A stretch of DNA of 64,000 nucleotides from Lichenibacterium ramalinae (GTDB lineage Bacteria > Pseudomonadota > Alphaproteobacteria > Rhizobiales > Beijerinckiaceae), in NCBI RefSeq assembly GCF_004137085.1, contig NZ_QYBC01000001.1, forward strand, positions 310,001 through 374,000, read 5' to 3'. Shown piece by piece: positions 26,082 through 34,746 of the stretch; the stretch's first letter is position 1, and each line of letters opens with the position of its first letter. A program made the translations under genes and the position numbers. The notes beneath the pieces were generated by a model. It ran no database searches, was not told where the DNA came from, and saw nothing but the letters and a program-made list of their open reading frames with translations.

Positions 26082-27821
26082 GTGCATCCCGCCGATGCGC
26101 CACCGCCGGCCCTGCGGGGCCGCTGCCTCGTGGACGGCGCCGCCGCCGGGCCCGTCCTCTTCACCGACACGGGCCTCAGCTTCTGGGGCGGGGTCGACCC
26201 CGCGACCGGCGAGGTCATCGACCGGCACCACCCGCTGAGCGGCCGCAACGTCGCCGGCGCCGTGCTGGCCATGCCGCAGGGGCGTGGGTCCTGTTCGGGC
26301 AGCGCCGTCATGCTGGAACTCATCATGAACGGCCGGGCGCCCGCCGCCCTGGTCTTCGAGACGCCCGACGACATCCTGACGCTCGGCGTCATCGTCGCCG
26401 ACGAGATTTTCGGCCGCGCCATCCCGGTCCTCGGCCTGGGCGAGCGCTTCCGGGACGTCGCGGCCCTGTCCTGGGCCGCCGTGGCGGGCGACCGGCTGGC
26501 CGGCTGCCCGGCATCATTCCGCCCGCCGCGGCGCCCCGCCGTGCCGCCGCCGGACCTGGCCGGCCTCGCCGCCACGGCACGGGACCGCGCTCTGCTGTCG
26601 GGCGCGGCGGGCGAGGGCGCCCGCGTCGCCATGAGGATCGTCCTGCGCACGGCGGCCCTCGCGCAGGGCGCCGGCCTCGTCGACGTGACCCGGGTGCATG
26701 TCGACGGCTGCATCTACACGGGGCCGGCCGGACTGCGCTTCGCCGAGCACCTGCGCGACCGGGGCGCCCGCGTCGCCGTGCCGACGACGCTCAACGCCAT
26801 CTCGGTCGACGCGCGCCGCTGGCGCGACCTCGGCGTCGACCCGGCCCTCGGGGTGCCGGCCACCGCCCTGGCCCAGGCCTACCTCGACATGGGGGCGCGC
26901 GACAGCTTCACCTGCGCGCCCTATACGCTGGACGCTCCCCCGCGCTTCGGCGAAGCCATCGCCTGGTCGGAGTCCAACGCCGTGGTCTTCGCCAACAGCG
27001 TCCTCGGGGCTCGCACCGCCAAGACGCCGGACCTGCTCGACATCTGCATCGCCCTGACGGGCCGGGCGCCGGGCGGCGGCCCCCATGGCGACGCGGGCCG
27101 GCGCGCCGGCCTCGCCATCGCGGTCGGGCCGCTCGGCGCCGCCGACGACAGCCTCTATCCCCTGCTCGGCCACGCCGTGGGGTCGCTCGCCCGGGACCGC
27201 ATCCCCGTCGTCACCGGCCTCGAGGGGCTCGCGCCCGGCCCCGACGACCTCAAGGCCTTCGGGGCCGCCTTCGCGACGACCGCCTCGGCGCCCATGTTCC
27301 ACATCCGGGGCGTCACGCCCGAGGCCGACGGGCTCGGCGACCCGGCGGGGCTGCCGGCCGAAACCCTGGGCCGCGCCGACCTCCTCGCGGTCTGGCGGCA
27401 GCTCGACATCGGCGCGGCCGGCGCCATCGACCTCGTGTGCCTCGGCAGCCCGCACCTGTCCCGGACGGAACTCGAGCGTCTGCGGCACCTCTGCCGCGGC
27501 CGCACCAAGTCGCCGCGGGTCGGCGTCACCGTTACCTGCGGCCGCGACACGCTGGCCGGCGCCGAGGCCGACGGGCTGGCGGCCGAACTCGCGGCCTTCG
27601 GCGTCCGGCTGCTGACCGACACCTGCTGGTGCATGATCGCCGAGCCCGTCATCCCGCCCGCGGCCCGGCGGCTGATGACGAATTCCGGCAAATACGCGCA
27701 TTACGGACCCGGTCTCGTGGGCCGGGGCCTGCGCTTCGGGAGCCTCGAGCGCTGCATCGAGGCCGCCTGCACGAGCGTCGCCCCGGCCGACCCTCCGGGC
27801 TGGCTGGCGCCCTCCGGATGA
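26082..27821 (+). CDS. Aconitase X (fused swivel and catalytic domains), putative cis-3-hydroxy-L-proline dehydratase
   Basis: This 579-residue protein joins the two aconitase X modules. The N-terminal swivel domain (DUF126; LSGRNVAGAVLAMPQGRGS and MLELIMNGRAPAALV) is followed by the large DUF521 catalytic domain (DVTRVHVDGCIYTGPAG; VPTTLNAISVD; GARTAKTPDLLDICIALTG; LTDTCWCMIAEP; TNSGKYAHYGPG). From the literature, bacterial fused AcnX enzymes dehydrate cis-3-hydroxy-L-proline with an iron or iron-sulfur centre; the cysteines in HVDGCIY, SFTCAPY and DTCWC are likely ligands. The start is GTG, the only candidate that keeps the swivel domain whole. The gene lies 8 bp after the AGE epimerase and before an aminotransferase. 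No proline racemase is seen here, so the substrate stays open. Confidence 0.85.
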   Translation: MHPADAPPPALRGRCLVDGAAAGPVLFTDTGLSFWGGVDPATGEVIDRHHPLSGRNVAGAVLAMPQGRGSCSGSAVMLELIMNGRAPAALVFETPDDILTLGVIVADEIFGRAIPVLGLGERFRDVAALSWAAVAGDRLAGCPASFRPPRRPAVPPPDLAGLAATARDRALLSGAAGEGARVAMRIVLRTAALAQGAGLVDVTRVHVDGCIYTGPAGLRFAEHLRDRGARVAVPTTLNAISVDARRWRDLGVDPALGVPATALAQAYLDMGARDSFTCAPYTLDAPPRFGEAIAWSESNAVVFANSVLGARTAKTPDLLDICIALTGRAPGGGPHGDAGRRAGLAIAVGPLGAADDSLYPLLGHAVGSLARDRIPVVTGLEGLAPGPDDLKAFGAAFATTASAPMFHIRGVTPEADGLGDPAGLPAETLGRADLLAVWRQLDIGAAGAIDLVCLGSPHLSRTELERLRHLCRGRTKSPRVGVTVTCGRDTLAGAEADGLAAELAAFGVRLLTDTCWCMIAEPVIPPAARRLMTNSGKYAHYGPGLVGRGLRFGSLERCIEAACTSVAPADPPGWLAPSG

Positions 27822-27973
27822 CCGACGCACCACGCGGGCCGCCGGATCGGCTCCGGCTCGGGATCGGGAGTGCCCCGGCTGTTGTGGCCCGGGTCGGTTC
27901 CCGGCATACGGGGATGCGACGATCCCGCGGCCGGCACGCGCCGCCGGCCCAGCAAGCGAAGGCTCCCCCCTCC

Positions 27974-29200
27974 ATGGCCAAGGCCCCATCCTCGACGCCC
28001 GGCGGGCCGGTGCCGCTGGCCCGCGGCCGCGAGTTCCTGTCCATCCCGGGACCCACCAACGTGCCCGAGACCGTGCTGCAGGCCATGCACCGGCCGGCCG
28101 TGGACATCTACGCCGACGACCTGCTCGACACGACGCGCCAGTGCCTGCAGGACCTGAAGCCGGTGTTCCGCACGGCGGGCTCGACCTACATCTACATCGC
28201 CAACGGGCACGGCGCCTGGGAAGCCGTGCTGACCAACACGCTGTCGCGCGGCGACCGCGTGCTGGTGCTGGAAAGCGGGCGCTTCGCCCGCGGCTGGGGC
28301 GACCAGGGCGAGATGCTGGGCCTCGCCGTCGAGGTGCTGCCCGGCGGCTGGCGCCGGGCCGTCGACCCGGCCGCCGTGACGGCGCGGCTCCGGGCCGACC
28401 CGGAGGGCACGATCAAGGCCGTGCTGGTGGTGCAGATCGACACGGCATCGGGCGTCGTCAACGACATCCCGGCCATCCGGGCGGCGATCGACGCCGCCGG
28501 CCACCCGGCGCTCCTCATGGTGGACGGCATCGCATCCATCGGCTGCATGCCCTTCGAGATGGACCTGTGGGGCGTTGACGTCGCCGTGACCTGCTCGCAG
28601 AAGGGCCTGATGATGACGCCCGGCCTGTCCTTCGTGGCGGCCACCGACCGGGCGCGGGCCGCTCACCGCACCGCCGGCCTCCGCACCGCCTATTGGGACT
28701 GGACGGCCCGCGACATGCCGGAGAACTACCGCAAGTTCTGCGGCACCGCGCCCGAGCACATGCTGTTCGGGCTGCGGACCGCGCTGGGCCTGCTCTTCGA
28801 GGAGGGCCTCGAGCGCGCCTGGGCGCGGCATGCCGCCCTGGCCCGCGCCGTGCAGGCCGCCGTCGCGGTCTGGTCCGAGGGCGGGGCGCTCGACTTCAAC
28901 ATCGTGGCGCCGGCCGAGCGCTCGGCGGCCGTCACCACCATCCTCACGCCCGGCTTCGACCCCGAGCGGCTGCGCAGCTTCACGCGGGAGAACTGCGGCG
29001 TGGTGCTGGGCTCGGGCATCGGCGACCTCACCGGCCAAGCCTTCCGCATCGCCCACATGGGCTATGCCAACGCCCCCATGGTGCTGGGCACGCTCGGCGC
29101 GGCGGAAGTGGCGCTGCGGGCGCTCGGCCTGCCGCACGGCGAGGGCGGCGTGCAGGCCGCCGTGGCGGCGCTCGCCGGGCATTTCGCGCCCGAAGGCTGA
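27974..29200 (+). CDS. Class V aminotransferase (alanine-glyoxylate/serine-glyoxylate type)
   Basis: This 408-residue PLP enzyme is of fold type I. The N-terminal FLSIPGPTNVPETVLQAM is the hallmark of serine- and alanine-glyoxylate aminotransferases. The PLP lysine is Lys210 in VTCSQKGLMM, and MVDGIASIGC holds the cofactor-binding aspartate. ANGHGAWEAVL binds the phosphate. Glyoxylate or serine transamination is plausible; in methylotrophic relatives the enzyme belongs to the serine cycle, but no other serine-cycle gene is here. Its position after the AGE and AcnX genes suggests a shared catabolic unit, though a 152-bp gap allows separate transcription. Its last 139 bp overlap the antisense gene that follows. 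Confidence 0.92.
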   Translation: MAKAPSSTPGGPVPLARGREFLSIPGPTNVPETVLQAMHRPAVDIYADDLLDTTRQCLQDLKPVFRTAGSTYIYIANGHGAWEAVLTNTLSRGDRVLVLESGRFARGWGDQGEMLGLAVEVLPGGWRRAVDPAAVTARLRADPEGTIKAVLVVQIDTASGVVNDIPAIRAAIDAAGHPALLMVDGIASIGCMPFEMDLWGVDVAVTCSQKGLMMTPGLSFVAATDRARAAHRTAGLRTAYWDWTARDMPENYRKFCGTAPEHMLFGLRTALGLLFEEGLERAWARHAALARAVQAAVAVWSEGGALDFNIVAPAERSAAVTTILTPGFDPERLRSFTRENCGVVLGSGIGDLTGQAFRIAHMGYANAPMVLGTLGAAEVALRALGLPHGEGGVQAAVAALAGHFAPEG

Positions 29201-29880
29201 GACCGGGCGACAACGGCCGGCGTCCATCCGGGCGGCGGGACCGTGGAAACCCGCCCGGGCCGAAGGGCGGCATGGTCCTCCGGCAGGAGGTCGATCGCCT
29301 CGGTGCCGCCGTCCATCCGCAGGCGCAGGCCGGTCAGCGCCCAGGTGCCACCCGTCTCGACCGCCTGAAGCGTGACCCGGCCCGACCCCTTGGGACCCGT
29401 GGCGGAGAAGTCGAGCGCGGCCCTGCCGGACGACCCGCTCGTGCCGATCGAGCCCATGGGGAAGCCGGTGGCGATGGGCGATCCCAGGAGGGCGGTGGCG
29501 ACGCGGCTCTGTTCGAGCCGTTCCACCCCCAGGCGGTAGGCGTCGGACGTCTTCAGCGCGTAGAAGAGGCCGCCGAACATGGCCCCGAACAGGCCGACGA
29601 CGGCGAAGGCGATGATGAAGCCCCACATCGCCCAGCGCCGCTGCACGCGCCGGAAATGCGCGACATCGTCCCAGCGCCCGTTGCGCCACGCCCAAGCGTT
29701 GCCCTTGGCGCCGAGCACGAAGGCCATGACGATGCCGACGCCCGGGACCAGGCACAGCAGCGCGATGAAGGTGTTGTTGCCGATCCCCCAGATCCAGTTG
29801 AGCAGGAAGGCGCCCCAGTTCCAGCGCCGGAGCTCGTCGGGCATGGGAGGCCGCCGCGGCCCGTCGTCGATGCGCGTCAC
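29062..29880 (-). CDS. Coa1/Tim21-like membrane protein
   Basis: This is a 272-residue protein. After a short polar start come two hydrophobic segments (WGAFLLNWIWGIGNNTFIAL and WGFIIAFAVVGLFGAMFGGL), then a cytochrome-oxidase-assembly-factor-1-like domain (LLGSPIATGFPMGSIG, AALDFSATGPKGSG, LTGLRLRMDGG). The domain normally ends near AIDLLP; here the frame runs on for about 70 more residues antisense to the aminotransferase, which may be a non-functional tail or mark a lost stop codon. The exact start is unsure: GTG at 29880 follows GGGAG, and ATG 29844 is an alternative. A role in oxidase assembly is suggested by the domain only. Confidence 0.7.
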   Translation of the reverse strand: MTRIDDGPRRPPMPDELRRWNWGAFLLNWIWGIGNNTFIALLCLVPGVGIVMAFVLGAKGNAWAWRNGRWDDVAHFRRVQRRWAMWGFIIAFAVVGLFGAMFGGLFYALKTSDAYRLGVERLEQSRVATALLGSPIATGFPMGSIGTSGSSGRAALDFSATGPKGSGRVTLQAVETGGTWALTGLRLRMDGGTEAIDLLPEDHAALRPGRVSTVPPPGWTPAVVARSQPSGAKCPASAATAACTPPSPCGRPSARSATSAAPSVPSTMGALA

Positions 29881-29999
29881 GCCCCAGGCTCCCGACCGGT
29901 TCAACCGCCGGGAGCATGGGGGACGGCGCCGGCAGCGTCAAACGCCGCGGCCGGCCGCGACCGGCGACCGAGCGCGGCGGCGCTCCCGCGGCCCGCGGG

Positions 30000-30938
30000 T
30001 CACGCGGCGTGGCGGCCCGGCGGGCGGGTCCACAGGCCGGTGCGCGGCGGCGCGCCGACGACACGGTAGAGCGTCGGCTGGGCGGCGCCGATGCCGACGT
30101 GCCACAGCTTGCGCCAGGTCGGCACGGACAGGCGCCGCGCCCAGGGGTCGGGCGAGAAGCGCACGCGCTTGCCGATCTCGCGATAGACGCGCAGCGCCAC
30201 CGCCACGGCCCAGGCCGAGCGCCAGGGCAGGCGCGCGATGCCGGTGCGGGCCGAGGCGTAGTAGCGTTCGGCGAGTTCCAGCAGGGCGTGGGTGGCCTCC
30301 ACCACGTCGCGGCGGTTGGCGGGGTCGAGCACGAAGGCGGGCGTGACGGACGGCAGGCGGAACAGCTCGGCCGGCAGGTAGACGCGGCCGAGCCGCGCAT
30401 CGTCCATCACGTCGCGGGCGATGTTGGTGAGCTGGAAGGCGAGGCCGAGGTCGCAGGCCCGGTCGAGCACGGCGCGGTCCTCCGGGTCGACCCCCATCAC
30501 GATCGCCATGGTGACGCCGACCGCGCCGGCGACGCCGTAGCAATAGCTCAGGAGTTCGTCGAGGGTCGCGTAGCTTCGCTCCTCGACGTCCATGCGGAAG
30601 CCGTCGAGGATGTCGAGCGGCAGCTGCGGCGGGATGCGGTGCTTGGCGGCGACGCGGGCGAAGGCCGCGAAGGCGGGGTCCTGCTGCGGCAGCCCCGCCA
30701 GGGCCTCGCGCGTCCGCCGCTCCAGCATCGCCAGCCGCTCGGCCGGCGTGCCGGCCTGCTCCACCCGGCCCATGCCGCCGGCCTGCCCGTCGATGACGTC
30801 GTCGCAGTGGCGGCACCAGGCGTAGAAGAGCCGGGCGCTGTCGCGGGTTTCGGGGTCGAAGAGGCGCGCCGCGGCCGCGAAGCTCTTGGAGCCGGCCTCG
30901 ATCGATTGCCGGCTCGTCTCGGACACCGCATCCATCAT
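30000..30938 (-). CDS. crtB: Phytoene synthase
   Basis: CrtB condenses two geranylgeranyl diphosphates to phytoene, the first carotenoid-specific step. The 312-residue protein carries both aspartate-rich motifs: CRHCDDVIDG near residue 45 and NIARDVMDDARLGRVYLP near residue 175. The latter, with RVYLP, is specific for phytoene and squalene synthases. SYCYGVAGAVG is also typical. It is the last gene of a leftward operon: its ATG overlaps the crtI stop (ATGA). No crtE (GGPP synthase) is found in the window, so precursor supply must come from elsewhere. Confidence 0.96.
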   Translation of the reverse strand: MMDAVSETSRQSIEAGSKSFAAAARLFDPETRDSARLFYAWCRHCDDVIDGQAGGMGRVEQAGTPAERLAMLERRTREALAGLPQQDPAFAAFARVAAKHRIPPQLPLDILDGFRMDVEERSYATLDELLSYCYGVAGAVGVTMAIVMGVDPEDRAVLDRACDLGLAFQLTNIARDVMDDARLGRVYLPAELFRLPSVTPAFVLDPANRRDVVEATHALLELAERYYASARTGIARLPWRSAWAVAVALRVYREIGKRVRFSPDPWARRLSVPTWRKLWHVGIGAAQPTLYRVVGAPPRTGLWTRPPGRHAA

Positions 30939-32512
30939 GCCGGCGCGATCCCCGCCGTCTCCAGGGCCTCGGCGGGCCCGACCGGCGTCGACAGGCCCGC
31001 GTCGGCCAGCATCAGCGCGGCCGTGGCCTTGGCGGAACCGACGACGCCCGGCACGCCCGCGCCCGGATGGGTGCCGGCGCCCGTCAGGTAGAGCCCGCCG
31101 ACCGCCCCGTCACGATTGTGGGGCCGGAACCAGGCGCTCTGGGTGAGGATCGGCTCCAGCGAGAAGGCCGAGCCGTGGTGGCTGTTCAGCTCGTCGCGGA
31201 ACTCGAAGGGCGTCAGCATGCGCGAGGTGACGAGGTCGCGCTTGAGGTTCGGGATGTAGTGCTTCTCCAGGTAGTCGAAGATGCGGTCGCGGTATTTCGG
31301 GCCCTCGACCTCCCAGTCGATGTCGGCGGTGCCGAGGTGGGGCACGGGCGAGAGCACGTAATAGGCGCTGTGGCCGGGCGGGGCGAGCGAGGGATCGGTG
31401 GCGTTGGGGGCGTGGAGGTAGAGCGAGAAGTCGTCGGCCAGCTTGTCCGACCCGAAGATCTCGGCGATCAGCTCCCGGTAGCGCGGCCCGAAGCACACGG
31501 TGTGGTGGGCGAGGCCGCGATGGTCGCCCTTGAGGCCGAAGTAGACGACGAAGAGCGACATGGAATAACGCTTCTTCGCCAGCCGCCGGGCCTCGTCCTG
31601 GCCGCGCGGGTCGTGGCGCAGCAGGTCGCGGTAGGTGTGCATGACGTCGGCGTTCGACGCCACCATCTCGGCGTCGAGCCGGCTGCCGTCCTCCAGAACG
31701 ACGCCGGTGACGCGGCCACCCTCGGTGCGGATGTCGCGCACGGCGGCGCCGAGGCGGACCGTGCCGCCGATGCTCTCGAGGAGCCGCACCATGCCCTGGA
31801 TGAGCGCGCCCGTGCCGCCCTTGGGGAACCACACCCCCCACTTGCGCTCCAGCGCGTGGATCAGCGCGTAGATGGCCGAGGTGCGGAAGGGGCTGCCGCC
31901 CACCAGCAGCGTATGGAAGGAGAAGGCCTGGCGCAGGTGCTCGTCCTTGATGAAGCGCGCCACGAGGTCATAGACGTTGCGGTAGGATTCGAGCTTCACC
32001 AGCGCGGGCGCGACCCGCAGCATGGACCTGAAATCCAGGAACGGCACGGCGCCGAGCCCGACGTAGCCCTTCTCGAAGACCGCTTCCGAGAAGGACAGGA
32101 ACTTGCGGTAGCCGGCGACGTCCTCGGGCGACAGCTTGCCGATCTGCCGGTCGAGCTCCGCCTGGTCGTTGGCATAGTCGAACTTGACGCCGTCTTCCCA
32201 GCACAGCCGGTAGAAGGGGTTCACGGGCAGCAGCGTGACGTCGTCGGCCATGCGCCGGCCCGCGCAGGTCCACAGTTCCTCGAGGCAGGTCGGGTCCGTG
32301 ATGACGGTGGGGCCGCCGTCGAAGGTGAAGCCTTCGTCCTCGTAGACGTAGGCGCGCCCGCCGGGCTTGTCCCGCTTCTCGAGCACGGTGACGTCGAAGC
32401 CGCCGGCCTGCAGGCGGATCGCGAGGGCGAGGCCGCCGAAGCCGGAGCCCACCACGACGGCCCGCGGGCGGGGGCCGCCGGGACCGGTGTCGGGCTTGAA
32501 GGGTGCGTTCAT
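30935..32512 (-). CDS. crtI: Phytoene desaturase
   Basis: This 525-residue flavoprotein introduces the double bonds that convert phytoene to lycopene (four-step CrtI type, inferred). The FAD dinucleotide fold opens the protein (VVVGSGFGGLALAIRLQ, ending in VLEKRDKPGGRA). Family motifs TFDGGPTVITDP and AFSFHTLLVGG are present, and the C-terminal bacterial-type signature is YLTGAGTHPGAGVPGV. Its ATG overlaps the end of crtY by 4 bp and its stop overlaps crtB, so the three enzymes are translationally coupled. A lycopene product would be the substrate of CrtY upstream. Confidence 0.97.
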   Translation of the reverse strand: MNAPFKPDTGPGGPRPRAVVVGSGFGGLALAIRLQAGGFDVTVLEKRDKPGGRAYVYEDEGFTFDGGPTVITDPTCLEELWTCAGRRMADDVTLLPVNPFYRLCWEDGVKFDYANDQAELDRQIGKLSPEDVAGYRKFLSFSEAVFEKGYVGLGAVPFLDFRSMLRVAPALVKLESYRNVYDLVARFIKDEHLRQAFSFHTLLVGGSPFRTSAIYALIHALERKWGVWFPKGGTGALIQGMVRLLESIGGTVRLGAAVRDIRTEGGRVTGVVLEDGSRLDAEMVASNADVMHTYRDLLRHDPRGQDEARRLAKKRYSMSLFVVYFGLKGDHRGLAHHTVCFGPRYRELIAEIFGSDKLADDFSLYLHAPNATDPSLAPPGHSAYYVLSPVPHLGTADIDWEVEGPKYRDRIFDYLEKHYIPNLKRDLVTSRMLTPFEFRDELNSHHGSAFSLEPILTQSAWFRPHNRDGAVGGLYLTGAGTHPGAGVPGVVGSAKATAALMLADAGLSTPVGPAEALETAGIAPA

Positions 32513-33660
32513 GGGGCGGTCACGAGGTTCGAGGAGTCCCGCAGGCAGCGGAGCGCGCGCAGCACCGGCACGGGTGGCCGGCCTGAAAGGAGGCGCGCCT
32601 TGTCATAGAGGGTGGAATGCCCCGCATAGAAGCGTGACACGAGGTCCGGGGACAGGCCGTAGAACCGCTGCAGCAGCCGGTAGCGCCCGTCGGGCTCGGC
32701 CGCCCGGAACAGCATCCTGTCGAGCAGGCGGTAGAAGCCCGCGGCTTTCCAGCACGCCACCGAATGCGCCCGCGTCTCGGCATGCAGGCGCGCCGCCGAA
32801 AGCTCGCCGAGCGCCGCGATCCGGTCGGCGAGGCGCACGGCGTCGGGCAGCGAATAGCCGGTCGTGGGGTGGAACAGGGCGGCCCGCAGGCCCGAGCGCG
32901 CCACCCCGCCCGCATCCGCCCAGAAGGCCGCGATGTCGCCGCCGAGCGCGATGGGCAGCACCCCCACCTCCTCGCGCAGCACCTCCGCCACGCGCCAGCC
33001 GCGGCGGCGGGCATAGTCCAGCGTTTCGCCGCGCAGGGCCCCGGGGTCGAGGGCGCGGTCGTCCGAATAATAGGTGTCCTCGACCAGCACCCGGTCGGGC
33101 GCGAAGGGCAGCGTGTAGACGAAGCGGAAGCCGTCGCGCTGCGGCACGGTCGCGTCCATGATGACGGGCTCGGCCTGGCCGTGCGGCGCGGCGGTCCGCA
33201 GTTCGACGCCGACGAACTTCTGGAAGGCGATGCGCAGGTGCGGGCTCGGCCGGTAGCCGCGCCCGTCGATCACGGCATCGGCCCGCATCTCCTCGCCCGA
33301 CGCCAATGTCACGCGGTCCGGGCGCAGCTCCCGCACCGCCAGTCCCGTGCGGATCCGCGCCGCATGGGGCGCCATGACGGCGCGGAGCCGCTCGGAGGAG
33401 GCCGAGCGGTAGCCGAGCGGCAGCCGCCGCTGCAGCCTCGGGAAGGCCACGGCGTAGCCGGGCCAGGAGGCTGCCACGAAGGGCTCCATCCAGCCCTGCT
33501 GGGCGGCCGTGAGGTCGCCGGCGTGGAACGACCAGGTGTGGTTGCCGCCGAGCGTTTCGCCGGCTTCGAGGATCGTCCAATCGACGTCGGGCCGCAGGGC
33601 GGCGAGGCGGTGCGCGATGAGGCTGTTGGCGAGCCCGCCGCCGACCAGGATCAGGCGCAT
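32509..33660 (-). CDS. crtY: Lycopene beta-cyclase
   Basis: This 383-residue CrtY-type cyclase closes both ends of lycopene to make beta-carotene. The N-terminal dinucleotide motif is LILVGGGLANSLIAHRL, and the family's NHTWSFH and SRFYAGHS-type segments are present (GGNHTWSFHAG; SRFYAGHSTLYDKARLL). The product would be beta-carotene, the base for keto- or hydroxy-carotenoids made elsewhere. Stop and start overlap the neighbouring genes: 4 bp with crtI and 10 bp with the upstream hydrolase. No crtZ or crtW is visible in the window. Confidence 0.95.
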   Translation of the reverse strand: MRLILVGGGLANSLIAHRLAALRPDVDWTILEAGETLGGNHTWSFHAGDLTAAQQGWMEPFVAASWPGYAVAFPRLQRRLPLGYRSASSERLRAVMAPHAARIRTGLAVRELRPDRVTLASGEEMRADAVIDGRGYRPSPHLRIAFQKFVGVELRTAAPHGQAEPVIMDATVPQRDGFRFVYTLPFAPDRVLVEDTYYSDDRALDPGALRGETLDYARRRGWRVAEVLREEVGVLPIALGGDIAAFWADAGGVARSGLRAALFHPTTGYSLPDAVRLADRIAALGELSAARLHAETRAHSVACWKAAGFYRLLDRMLFRAAEPDGRYRLLQRFYGLSPDLVSRFYAGHSTLYDKARLLSGRPPVPVLRALRCLRDSSNLVTAP

Positions 33661-34535
33661 GGAAGATTCCGGTGGAGGTGGCGGGCCAGGAAGGCCGGGA
33701 CCCGCTCCTCGTAGTCCGAAGCCGCGGCACCCGCCAAATCCACGTGACCCGCCCCGTCGACGAGCCAGAGCTCCTTCGGGCCGGGGGCGGCGGCATGGAG
33801 GGCCCGGGTTTCAGAGGGCGTGGTGGCCCGGTCGCGCGCGCCGGAGGCGACCAGGACCGGGCCGGGATAGCGCGCCAGGGCTTCGATGGGTCGCAGGTCG
33901 GCGGGACGCAGGCCCGTGAGGCCGGTGCCGATGGCGAGGAAGGCGGGCGCCACGGCGTGGCCGAGCCGGGCGCCGAGCGCCACGGCGAGGCGGTTCACCA
34001 CGGCGGCCCGGATGTCGGGGAAGACCGATTCGAGCACCATGGCGTCGACCGGGGCGGTGCGGCTCGCCAGCAGCAGCGCCGCGCCCCCGAGCGAGATGCC
34101 GACCGCGCCGACGCGTTCCCCGGGCGCCGCGGCCCTCAGCCAGGCGAGCGCGCCCTCGGCGTCGCGGGCCTCGAGGTGGCCGAAGGTGATGGACCGGCCG
34201 GGGCTCTCGCCGTGGGCCCGGAAATCCACCGCCAGCACCGCCATGCCGGCCCGCGCCAGCAGCACCATGCGGGAGGCCAGCATGCGCCGGTCGGCGCGGA
34301 TGCCGTGCAGCAGCAGCACGGCCCCCTGCCCCGGGCGGCCGGGCGCGTACCATCCGGCGAGGGCCTGGCCGGTGGCGGACGGGACCGTGACGGCCCGCGC
34401 ACCGATTCCCTCCGGCGGCGGCCCCACCACGGCCCGCGCCGGGGACGCCATGCCGCGCACCGCGACGGCGCCGGCGGTGACGGCGGACAGCAGCAGCGTG
34501 ACGAGGACGGCGGCGAGGGCGAGGAGCGCGATCAT
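33651..34535 (-). CDS. Alpha/beta hydrolase, membrane-anchored, head of the carotenoid operon
   Basis: This 294-residue serine hydrolase has an N-terminal membrane anchor (LLALAAVLVTLLLSAVTAGA) and a periplasm-facing catalytic domain. The oxyanion HG is in LLLHGIRADR, the nucleophile elbow in GISLGGAALL, the acid in ASGARDRATTP and the histidine in GAGHVDL. It resembles the BEM46/FrsA-like esterase group. Its stop codon lies within the crtY start by 10 bp, so it is the first gene of the carotenoid operon. The association could be chance, or the enzyme might act on carotenoid esters or membrane lipids; nothing in the sequence decides this. The ATG follows directly before the anchor. Confidence 0.85.
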   Translation of the reverse strand: MIALLALAAVLVTLLLSAVTAGAVAVRGMASPARAVVGPPPEGIGARAVTVPSATGQALAGWYAPGRPGQGAVLLLHGIRADRRMLASRMVLLARAGMAVLAVDFRAHGESPGRSITFGHLEARDAEGALAWLRAAAPGERVGAVGISLGGAALLLASRTAPVDAMVLESVFPDIRAAVVNRLAVALGARLGHAVAPAFLAIGTGLTGLRPADLRPIEALARYPGPVLVASGARDRATTPSETRALHAAAPGPKELWLVDGAGHVDLAGAAASDYEERVPAFLARHLHRNLPCA

Positions 34536-34746
34536 CGCGGACCGGCCGCGCAGGACCGGCCGGGACGGCACCGGCGCGGGTCGTCGGGCTCGCTGGTCTC
34601 GTGGCCATCCATCGCGCTTCGCCCGGCTCCCCATGCTGCGCGCCATCCATACCGACGAGCCGAGGCCCCGCATAGGCGTGCCGCTTGCATGACGGGCGCG
34701 GACGGCCCTCAATCGGTCATCCCTTCCCGAAGCCGCGATCGACGCC

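Noticed and set aside
27701-29061. Antisense gene opposite the class V aminotransferase
   Set aside because: The frame has no ribosome-binding site, no domain and shadow-like composition; only the Coa1-like 3' tail enters this region.
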